Assembly: GCA_016748015.1 (NCBI GenBank)
Contig: JAAOMT010000129.1
Location: 793,280-857,279, forward strand
Length of the DNA: 64,000 bases
Source of the DNA: Geosiphon pyriformis
Lineage: Eukaryota > Glomeromycota > Glomeromycetes > Archaeosporales > Geosiphonaceae
Reading direction: 5' to 3'
Under the pieces are notes generated by a model. The model worked only from the letters and a program-made list of their open reading frames with translations, searched no databases and was not told the origin of the DNA. Numbering within the stretch: position 1 is the stretch's first letter; the number at the start of each line of letters is the position of its first letter. Position numbers and translations under genes: made by a program. This document shows positions 44,501 to 54,597 of the stretch, piece by piece.

Positions 44501-46744
44501 TTGTGCAAGATAATAACACTTTTAGCAAATGAGATATTTAGAAAGAAGTGATTCAAGAATTTTGACAGTGTGTTCACCAAAGTTTCTTCAAAGTTTCATA
44601 AGTTGAAGCTTTTGGTTTCGAAAATCATCAAGGCCTCTTGTAAAGAAAATGTTGCTAGTTTTGTTTCCCTTATGAAGTGCTGAAATTCTATGAACAGTAT
44701 CAAAGCTTCAATTGTTTAGGATCTCATTGACTTTGGTGCAGCCCCTAGTCATATTTATTCTGCTCTCTCTGGCATTAGGAAGTCTTATTATGCATCCAAG
44801 CTTGCTGAATCTTTGGCAGCTAAGGAAGTGAACATTAGGGCTGCTATAGGTAAGAGGATGGAAAGTTTTGAAACAAATAAAAATCATATTATTAGAAGTG
44901 TTCTGGAGCACTCTTTCTGCAAGGTGGTTCTGGACCATCTGGTGGTTGATAATGAGCTTATTTTGGAGCCTGATTTAGTTAAGTCTAAGGTAAATGTTAT
45001 TATGAAAGATTGAACCAGGAAGCATGATGTGGTTGTTAATGTTTCTGATGTTTGGTTTCGTCAATATTGGCCATTGGACTATGTTTTTGATGAAACCTTT
45101 TCTGGTGTTATGCATTCAGTCGAGTTAAGTGAGTTGCTTAATGTGATTTCTAATATGTCTAATGGCAAAGCTGCTGGTCTTTCAGGTATTACAAACAAGC
45201 TTTGAAAGCATTGTGACAAGTCAATTCTGGATATGCTTTTGGTGCTTTTGAACCTTTGCTTATCTTCCAAATCAGTACTCAGATTTTGAGTGGAAGCTTG
45301 AGTCTCAATAATTCCTAAACCTTATGAGTGGGAGAGTGTTTTCACAAATACCTGCTCTATTGTTTTAATTGAAACAGTTCGTAAGATCCTTTCCAAGATC
45401 CTTTCCAATAAGATTTCTTTGGCATGCAGCTCTTTTGACATTCTTCATGGAGACAATTTTTCAGTTTTAAAAAATACAACAATTCAGTCTCCTATTTTTG
45501 CTGTTGGATCAGTAATTAAGGATGTGTTGAATAAGAATCGAGAACTCTGGTTGGTTTTACAGGATATACGGAAAGCATACAATTCAGTTGGCTGGGAGCA
45601 TCTCGAAAAATGTTTGGTCAAGATCAAAATATATGGCAAGTTCATTCAGTTTTTCAGTAGTATTTATAAAAATTGCACCAACAGGGTGATGACAGACTTT
45701 GGGCTGACAAATAGTTATTGTGTATATGATGGTTTGGATCAAAAGGAGGTTTTTTTTCTTCTTCTGTAGTGTATATTTTATGATTCTCTACTATGCAAAG
45801 TCAAGAGACAAGAAAGTGTATGTGGTTATAGGTTAAGTTCTCATTTTATTTCAAGGAATGGTTGTGCTGAGTCAAGAGCTGGGCTCTCTTTTTTTTTTGC
45901 TGCTGGTGCTTTTGTTGATAATACAATTTGGGTTAGTAGTAGTCAGGCAGCTACTCAACACATTCTAGATGTTGCAAGTGAATTTTTTCGGATAAATGAT
46001 ATTTCTATCAATAATAACAAGACAGTGGTCATTCCTATTAATAGCAGAGTCAGCATTCCTTCTCTTTCTATCAGTAGCTTACCAATCTCTATTGCCAAAA
46101 AGGGTGAATTTCATCAATATTTGGGTATTTTTCTATCAACTAAAGGTCTCTCAAAGCCTAACTTGGCGAAGACAAATTTAGATGTTCATTTTTTTACCAA
46201 TCTAGTTCTGAAAAAAGCTGTCTCAGATAAGCAGTTCTTATATTTGGTGTTGGTGGTTCTTCATCTTATAGTTAGTTATAGGATTCAGTTTAGCTTTGTT
46301 CCCATTGATACATGTAACAAATAGAATGCCTTGATTCATAGGGGCTTGAAATTTAAATTCAGCCTATCTTTTGATTTTTCTAGTGATATAATTCATTACC
46401 CTTTCTTTTATGGTTTGAAATCTTTCTCTCAAGTTCAGTCTGAAAGCAAAGTGGTCTTTCTTGTTAGTTTTGTAAATTTGGGTGGTGTCTTGGAATGTTT
46501 GTTCTCTCACAGGTCCCATGACTTGCAGGTTTTGTGCTGGCGCCCTGTTCATCCATTGAGTTTTCCTGTGTGTATTTGTGTCAGTGCTTCCAATAACTTT
46601 CTGGCAGGCATGGTTCACATTCTTCTTGATTGCAGTTTGTCTCTGGGTGGCTCTTTGGCCAACTCCTTTCAGTTTTGTGGTGGGGTTCCTATGTCTGCTG
46701 TTTTAGATGAGTTACAGTTTCTCAGGTTTTTTTCCTCTCTCTAA
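44501..46744 (+). pseudogene. LINE-b reverse transcriptase
   Basis: Domain 0/1 from about 45120 (LSNGKAAGLSGITNK). Then DILHGDNFSVLKNTTIQSP, LVLQDIRKAYNSVGW (the first catalytic Asp of AYDS is Asn), and the active-site box AFVDNTIWV in place of AFVDDTIWV (about 45915). A stop at 45767 follows the GLDQKEVF motif. Thumb text VVIPINSRVS and YLGIFLSTKGLSKPN is open from 46025. A last open piece is 46331-46744. Inactive. Confidence 0.8.
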
Positions 46745-48295
46745 TGGTATGGTGTTGTCTTTGTGGATCAACTTTGTGATTGTTATAATTCTGTCTTTGA
46801 TTGGTACATCTTTAAGTGTTGGAAAAGATTAGACCTTCATGGCCCTGTTCCTGAATGGTTTAAGCTTTCTGTTACATTTCTCATTGGTGGAGGTTTTTTT
46901 TTCCCTCATCTTTCAGTTTCAGATGGAGTTGGTTCTTTGAACATTCTTGAATCTAGTGATTTTGTTTCTATTTGTGATCATTTCTTGCAAGTTAGTACTG
47001 ACAATTTGTCAGTATATACGAATGGGTTCCTTAGTAATTTGGGCTCAGTTGGTTGTAGAGCTGGCACCACTGCATTTTTTGAGGACATTGGTTTGGGTTT
47101 GGGTGTCAGTGTGTCGGATTTGATGTCATTTACTTTGGTAGAGTTGCAGACTATTGTGCTGGCTCTGGAGAGTGTTCTCCCACTAAGCTCTGTTAATCTG
47201 TTTTTGGATAGTCAATCTGCTCTGGATGTCTATAAGTCTGAATTAGGTCTAGCATGTCCTGACTTTCATAATTAGTGCTGGATCGAATGTCATCATATTG
47301 TCAATGTTATTCACAGTAAGAATTTGAAGGTCAGCTGGCATAAGGTTAAAGGCCACTTTGGCATTTTTGGGAATGAGCATACTAATGCAATTACTGGTGA
47401 TGCTTTTCTTTCTAATTGGTATCTTCTTTATCACTTGGGTAAACACTTCATAATGGCTGATGATAGTGTGGTTTCTGGCAATTCCAGACATTTTGTACGT
47501 AATGTTTATCATTTGGTTTGTTGTGTACACTGAGAGGTTGGTTCTGGTTCCAAGTTTTTGACAGGTGGTTTGCTCTCTAAGGTTAACTGGCTCCGTTCAT
47601 CTTTGGTTTGGCACTCTGACTTGCATATGGCTGCTGGTTTTACCAGCAAACCTTTGGCTAATGCCCACTCTTATTTCATGAAGGCTTTGTACTACCAGCT
47701 GTCAGTTGTCATTCAGAAGCACCTTTATAATAGACTGTATTCAAGTGTATTATGCTTATATTGTGGCAATGTAAAGGCATCAAATTATGTATTCTCTTGT
47801 AGAATTGATAATTTTGTCTGATGTTTGTTGTTGAAATTCTATGTGGACTCCTGGAAGGTGATTTCTGGTTTTTTTCATTCTTTTTCAGACATTCTACAAC
47901 TGTTGTTTTCATGTATCTCTGACTTTTTTTTGTCTATGGCTCTTTATAAGGGTTTTGTTTTTAATGATTGGTTTTACGAGACGGTCACTATCTTTTATGA
48001 TTCCAAAGTTGCTGGTTTGGAGATTGTTAAATTTGTGCATTCTCTTAGTCTTAATTTTAGAAGTAATGTCTGGTCAGTTTGTGTTAAACATTGTGCATAT
48101 ATGGAGAAATATGGGTTAATTCCCCTTGATGGTTTGATTTCCGTCTCAGTTTCTGGTTTGACTTTTGGGTTGTTAGCTGAGGTGGTCAAATTGCTTGGTA
48201 TTGCTGATGCTTTTGGTGTTCATTTTGGTTTTCGCAAATCTTGTTTGTTTTTTTCAGGTATATGTAATTCAGTTTCAGTTCACATAGCTGTGTAG
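46745..48295 (+). pseudogene. LINE-b RNase H and C-terminal finger
   Basis: RNase H shows SVYTNGF (Asp lost), LVELQTIVLALE with Glu, LFLDSQSALD with Asp, a stop at 47273 in place of Gln, and WHKVKGHFGIFGNEH with the GHxG His. The tail has a finger CLYCGNVKASNYVFSC with the His changed to Tyr. The last frame (47825-48295) ends at the 3' UTR. The arrangement is equal to LINE-a. Confidence 0.75.
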
Positions 48296-48303
48296 TGTTG
48301 TTC

Positions 48304-48326
48304 TGATTAGCCCGAGTGGCTGGCCA
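48304..48326 (+). other. LINE 3' hairpin, LINE-b
   Basis: TGATTAGCC and GGCTGGCCA pair with one mismatch around a CGAGT loop just after the pol stop. Confidence 0.55.
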
Positions 48327-48430
48327 TGTGTAGAAAGTGCATGATTTACACCTAGTTTAGATCAATTCTTTGATATATAGCACTAGGTAGTGTTTGAATC
48401 TCACTCATAAAGCAAATAAAAAAAATTATA

Positions 48431-50200
48431 GTATTACAATTAAAACTTATAATTTTTATTAGTTATTATATGTATTAGCCACTAATTTTATATAATTAAT
48501 TATCATATTTTTAGATAATAATCAATAATCTAACTATTAACTTAATTATTAATTTGATTAATAATCTAATTGTTAATTTAATCAGTAACATGGCTATTAA
48601 TTTAAATAATCTAATCATTAACTACTTTTAATAATTATATAAGTAATAAATTTTTTAATTATAGAAAACCATAGAAAAATATATATAAGAAATCAAAAAA
48701 ATAAACTAATATCTATTAATTTAATTTTTTTCTTATCACTTATTTTCTTTTTTCCATTCTTTATTTTCAAGTATCTAAATATTTTGAAATAAAAAATTAC
48801 TTATTGGCATTTACTTATATTTTTTTAATTTTTATAATTGTAGTATTTGAAGATAATTGAATAAAACATAACTAAAGAGTATATTTAATACTTAATATTA
48901 AATTTTAAGAATATTAACATAAAACATAGAATTATATCAGTGTATTATTATTTGTTAATAGTATAGACTATTTTTTTATTTTCAGATTTTTTAATTATTT
49001 TTTAGAAAGATTAGCAACTGAAATATTTTATAAAATTAATTTTGTATATTAAATCTATATTTATTTAATTTACTTTTTAAAGTTGAATTTTCTTTGATTA
49101 ATTTTATTATTTTATAATTCTGTTTTTTCTTGCTATTTATTAGCTTGTTATTTTAATTCATAACAATAGTAATTGTTGAAAATTATTAATTAATATACAG
49201 TTTTTTTTATTTTTAGTTTTACAAATTTGTTTTTTTGCTTTTTAAATAATAGTTTATATATATATATATTTTTTAAGATTTATTACATTAAAGCTTTAAA
49301 TTTTTAAAAATTTTAAGACTGTTTTTTTGAAATTAGTAATTTTTATATATTAATTGGTTGTTTTTTATAAAAACAGAATTTATTTATATAAATTTAAATA
49401 TAAAATAATTATAAAAAATTATAATTTAATTAATAATAATAAGTTGTTATCTTATATATTATTTAATTTATTAAACAGATTTTTTTTGATATAGTATATA
49501 TATTTAATATAACTAAAATATTTATAATAAATTTTGGTTTATATAATTATTATTATTTTTTTGAATTTAAATAATAAAATTATGATGTATATATAATATA
49601 GTTTTAATTAATTTAAATAATTAATTATATATAATAAGAATATAAGTTATATTTAATTAAATTTACTTAATCTGTTTTATATATTAAATAGTAATTAGAC
49701 TATATTTATAAAATATAATAAAAAAAAATTATAAAAATTTAAATATAATTTTATAAAATGTTTTTAACAAAAATATTTTTATAAATAAATTTTTTTAATA
49801 TTATTGTTTATTACTATGTTTTTTTTAGTTAATTTAATTATATATAATTAATATTATTATGCTTTTTTTATATTTTATAAGTTTTAAGTTTTAATATTAT
49901 TAATTTTTTTTAAAAATTTGTTTTTTTAAAAACTTTTTTTGTAATAATATTTTTGTATTTTTAATTATTAAAACTTTTTTTTTAGTTATTATTTTATTAT
50001 TTTATTAATTAAAAGTTTTTTAACTAGAATATTTAATTTAATTAATTTAATTAATATAAAAAAATAAAAATTTGGAAAAAAATTTTTTATGTAAAATATT
50101 ATATGGCTTTTTACTTTTAATAAACAAAAAAATATATATTATGTAATTTTTTAATAAAATATAGTTTTTTTAATACATATTTTAAATTTTACATAAAATT
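48431..50200. other. AT island, no gene seen
   Basis: About 1.8 kb of nearly pure A+T after the LINE-b tail. Short direct repeats of the type taatctaattgttaatt occur at 48510-48620. No gene or RNA recognised. Confidence 0.5.
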
Positions 50201-50470
50201 AAACTATAAATTTGAATTGTGCTTTTTACATATAACCAGCCATTTGGACTTATATTAAATTATAGCATAAAAAACAGAAAACTTTAAATTTTATGTCATT
50301 TTTAATACAAAATAATAGGAAATTAGGTAATGTATTTATAATTAAGTTTTTTAAATTAAATATTTAAGTATTTTTTAAAGTTAGGTTTTAACAAAAAATG
50401 TGTAATCTTAATTGACTCAAATGACCACTTATGTGTAAAAGACACATAATCCATATTTATTGTAATAAGT
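50201..50470. repeat. two LINE 3'-tail relics in opposite orientation
   Basis: At about 50225-50262 the minus strand reads AAATGGCTGGTTATATG, matching the hairpin-and-tail segment of the LINEs. At 50411-50455 the plus strand (atgtgtaaaagacacataat) resembles the same tail more weakly. They mark the ends of two old LINE insertions at the edge of the gene block. Confidence 0.4.
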
Positions 50471-50721
50471 TATAATTTTAAAAATTTTCATTTTCGAATA
50501 CTATTTTTTAGAGCGATACTATGAAGGCAGAGCAAGCGGCAAGTTATCATTTATGCACATGACCGAAGTAGAATGCATTGGTATTTTAAATATTAAAGTG
50601 AATTTTTATAATAGCTCATTGATCCCTTACCTCTTTTTTTAAAACTCCGCAGATGAGAAATTGCTATGATTTATTTCAGTTATCATGTCCAAGTCATTTT
50701 CTGTAGATTTACCCTCATGAA

Positions 50722-51484
50722 CTATTGAGGCCTGGGTAGTCGGAATCCGCCAAGAGCACTTTCCATTTCCCAAATTGCTTCGATCAATTCTTGATCTAGC
50801 TCTATAACTTTAAGTTTGATCTTGTCTTTTCTCCTTTTTAGTTCGTCAGTACGCTGCTTTCGTAAACGGATAAGTGTTTCAGTATCATTGAGAAGAAGAG
50901 TTGTTTTAAGCTCATGCGTAAGTAAGAATAAATTTTCGCAGCTTCTCGCCTAATTTATTTATTTGTATTTCAAAGTGAATGGATGTTTTTATTTTCAGTT
51001 AACAAGAAACGAGACAGATTACTATGTTTGCTGCCCGTAGTTCGACCGCGCACCCGTCAAGCGCTGTTCGGAATTTGTCTTTCTCGACCGTCTTTTTTGT
51101 GATAATAGGAAAGAGTAAATTCGGGTGGAGAGTGTCAAGTAAAGTAAGGTAAAAAAACTCATAAAAGCAAGTACTCTTATAAAGCTTTTTTCCACTTCAC
51201 ACAAGATTCCCATCCTCCACCTTATCAAAATCAGTCCCTGGCAGGCGCACGATTTCTGTGAAACTTGCTAGACGGACTATGTCTTTAAAACAGTCTAAAA
51301 GTTGTTCGACATCCGAGTCAAGACGTTGGTTTAAATGTTCTTCAGCGCGGGCAAAAAAGGCTTGTTGCGAAGTGGTGGTAGTTGTCGTAGATTCAACGTT
51401 TAAAGCAGTTGACGCGGTCGAGACCGAAGAAGTTATCGGAGCGTCAGTAATAAAGCGCCCAGGTTGTGGCGTGACACGTTGCAT
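50722..51484 (-). CDS. MED22: Mediator head subunit MED22
   Basis: Three exons. Exon 1 starts with ATG at 51484 (MQRVTPQPGRF) and holds EEHLNQRLDSDVEQLLDCF and KDIVRLASFTEI. Exon 2 (51091-51023) encodes TVEKDKFRTALDGCAVELR then AANI. Exon 3 (50949-50722) encodes LTHELKTTLLLNDTETLIR and ends LPRPQ. The order and the RAANI motif match the Med22/Surf5 family, which joins Med11 in the head of Mediator and helps recruit RNA polymerase II. The exon 1 donor is uncertain: 51251 gives the family spacing exactly (176 aa), 51221 has a better AAG-GT context (186 aa). Both keep phase. The gene lies head-to-head with the Irc3-like gene. Confidence 0.85.
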
Positions 51485-51657
51485 AATCAAAGAGAAATTA
51501 AAGAGTGAAAAAATAATTACTGTTGGTTTTTTTGTTTGTATAATTATAAAAAAAAACCTCAAATGTTAATATTAAATATTTTCAGATTCAATTTTAATAT
51601 ATTCTTGACATTGTTTAAACAGATGACCAATGTCGCACCATCTGACGTTTTATAAAA
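51485..51657. promoter_or_regulatory. bidirectional promoter region MED22 / IRC3
   Basis: Only 173 bp separate the two start codons, so both promoters must overlap here. The sequence is AT-rich with TATA-like tttaatatattc near 51592. No specific factor site is claimed. Confidence 0.55.
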
Positions 51658-54427
51658 ATGTCTTTCCTTCCCTATCATTTTTTCTCCAGAGTTCAATACA
51701 ATCGCAGCAAAAGTTTTCCTACGCGACTATCGCGTGAAGTAAATAACCAGCTGACAAACATTAAGAGAAGTAACTTGCGCGATATTCTATTCAAGAAACC
51801 AAATTTTTTTTATAGTACAGTTGTTGTTGAGCAGTCCTTTAAGGAACCTATCGAACTACGTCCTTACCAGAAAGAATGCATAGATCTATGCTTGAAAAAA
51901 TTCCTGAACGACAATATCAAACGGCAAATCGTATCACTACCTGTGGGTAGGCTACCAACATGCAATGTTGAATAATGCAGCCCTACTGTGCACTCTTCTC
52001 TCAAACCTTTTATTTGAAACTCGTCTAAAAATTTATAGGAAGTGGAAAAACGGTATTATGTGATGAAATCAATTCTCTTCTACTTTAACCTGAAAACGAA
52101 GATTAACCGTTGAACAGTATATATTGATCCCAATAGGTTATTTTCACCAATCTTCTAAAGGAAATCCCTTCACCTTCTCCAGAAGCCAACAAGGTTCTGA
52201 TTATTGCACATCGCCAAGAGCTTTTAGATCAAGCCCATAAACATATTGTAGCAAGATTACCTGATTTGGTTGGTTTTTCTTCATAATCGCATAATTATTC
52301 TTATTGAAACTTAGTAAAAACTTGTTTAGCTTTTATATAAAGCTAGTTGAAATAGATCAAGGCAGCAGAAGGGCCGAATTAATAGGCGATGTAATAATTG
52401 CAAGCGTCCAAAGTTTAACAAATCAAAGTTCTCCTCGTCTGGAAAAATATGATCCCTCTAAATTCAAAGCCATCATAATTGATGAGGTGAGTGTAAAGCT
52501 TTGATTCATTATTTGATAATTATTTTTCTCAACCAACTTTTCTTCTATCATAGGCTCATCATGCTTCTGCAATGACATATCGTAAAATACTTGGTCATTT
52601 TGGCGCTGATAAACCAGAAACTCGGATCTTTGTTTGGGGATGTTCAGCAACAATTCGAAGGCATGATGGGGTTGCGCTTGGGATATTATTCGATGAGATA
52701 ACATACCATCGGAGTTTCTTAGACATGATCCGGGAGAATTGGTTTGAACTTTTTTTCTGGAAAATATATTTTTCTTTCGCTTTTTTACGAGGCTATTTTC
52801 AATTTGTTATAGGCTATGTAATATCAAAATTACTACAGTCAAGACCAACGTTGATCTCTCAAATCTTAAATCAAAAAGCGATTTCCAAGTAGGTGAGCTT
52901 TCCAGAACGGTCAACATTCGTGAACGCAATGAACTGATTGTAAGAACGTACTTAAAGTGCGCAGGTATATATGGTGCTCACTCAGCTATTGATTGGTTTG
53001 TTCTTTAGTTTCCACAAAGTTTACCAGATTTTTCTTTGCTATCCTGTATTTATAATTACCTGGGACAGGTGAAAGAAAATCGACATTAGTTTTCGCGGTA
53101 GATATTGATCATGTAGAACGATTAACTGAAGCTTTCCGTGAACATGGGGTGGTAACTCACGGGATTACTGGAAGAACACGTAAAAGTGTTCGATCCGCGC
53201 TTTTGAATGAATTCAAGAATGGAAGTTTTCCTGTATTGGTAAATTGTGGTAAGAATACGATAAATATATAAAAGTATTTTTAGTTTCCCATTAATTCAAA
53301 TTCATTCAAAGGTATTTTAACGGAGGGAACTGATATCCCTAATATCGACTGCATCTTAATGAGTCGGCCCACTCAGTCCTCCGTACTATTTCAGCAAATG
53401 CTTGGACGTGGGATGCGTCGCGCTGAAGGCAAAGAGAATTGTCTAGTGATAGATTTTGTTGATTCCTATCTCAAGTTTAACAAAATTAAGACTATGCCCA
53501 CGTTGTTGGGTTTAGAGCCGTCCGCTGAATTGAAAGGTAAAATTGAAAAGCTGATTTTATTTTAGTTCTGATCAATCAGGAGTTGCTTAACTAATTTGGA
53601 CACGATCTGTATTTATGACAGAAAAAGATGTTGCTGAATTTGCTTCCCAACTAGGTAAAAAAAGCTACTCGTTTAATATATTTTTTCAATTTAAAACTAA
53701 CCCGTCTTTACTTGAACAGAAAAGGAGAAAAAATCGCAAGTCCAGGAATCAACTCGTAAACAGATCATTAACAATTTAGAAATTACTGAATGGGAAAATC
53801 CATTTGAATTATTAGCTGATTGCCCAGAAGCTTCTTTTCTCGAGGAAATGTCACCGAATGCTTGGGTTCGAGTTGCCTCTGAAGCTTACGTTTTATCCTT
53901 GCCAGAGCATACCATCCTGAGATTAGAAAAAGAAAAAGACGGTAGCTCTATCTTTTTATCTGAAAACTTTCATTTTGACTATACTGATGTTCATTTTAAT
54001 AGGTATGTACAGAGTTATTAAAAAAATTGGTCAACCAGGACAGATGGGTTCCTTTTGGCGTAAGATAAGCTATTGTATACCTGTGACCGGAGACTCTTTG
54101 GAGCATACGTTACACGCATGCGATTCCTGGGTACTCGAAAATTATGGACCCGAGATAAAAAGTCTTCTTAGTCGAAACGCACGTTGGCGCTTTCAACCAG
54201 CAACTCCGGGGCAAATAAAATATTTAACCGATAAGGCTCATACAATTGAAGACTGGACCAATAAAGAAGGGATTGCTAACCTCAACAGAGGACAAGCAGC
54301 TAATATGATCACAATCCTCTTGGAAGGTAGACCAAAACCATCTTTGGCTAAAAAGAAGGTAGAAACATGGAAATGGGAAGATGAATTTTTGTCCGCCGGT
54401 CCCTTGGGCAAAACGATGGAAATTTAA
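51658..54427 (+). CDS. IRC3: Irc3-like mitochondrial DEAH-box helicase
   Basis: Eleven exons: 51658-51946, 52039-52052, 52137-52268, 52343-52486, 52554-52741, 52813-52964, 53069-53248, 53312-53536, 53622-53654, 53720-53941, 54003-54427; 667 aa. The N-terminus is basic with Arg/Ser ([19 protein letters not shown]), like a mitochondrial presequence. Helicase motifs: [10 protein letters not shown], Walker A VGSGKT (spread over three exons, the middle one 14 nt), [42 protein letters not shown] and QMLGRGMRR. Yeast Irc3 is a mitochondrial branch-migrating helicase needed for mtDNA stability. The C-terminal 220 residues contain [20 protein letters not shown]. The exon 3/4 junction has weak splice signals. 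Confidence 0.85.
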
Positions 54428-54597
54428 GTGAGGAAACTATGCAATTTCCTTTAAACCGTTAAGATGTGATAGGTTATTATGAGCTTGATGTACAAATCTC
54501 AAGCGCTTCAATATATTTCTTAAAATATCAAATATAAACAAGTAAAAAATATCAGCTGCCTTTATACAAAGTATTTATTAATGCCCAATATTTTTGT
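54428..54597. other. convergent 3' ends
   Basis: 170 bp between the stop of the Irc3-like gene and the stop of the SSXT gene. AT-rich, with AATAAA-like stretches in both directions (aatataaacaa near 54530); probably shared terminator space. Confidence 0.4.

Larger units (their letters stand above)
41535..48430 (+). mobile_element. near full-length dead LINE (LINE-b)
   Basis: Starts with the 5' end shared with LINE-a (ctttctcttgtcgatcccct), only a few bases right of the GyB target duplication, and ends at an A-rich tail near 48430. It has the same domain order as LINE-a at about 6.9 kb and is on the whole a little more complete (larger endonuclease and RT open pieces). The two LINEs differ mainly by transitions and each has its own set of stops. 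Confidence 0.85.
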
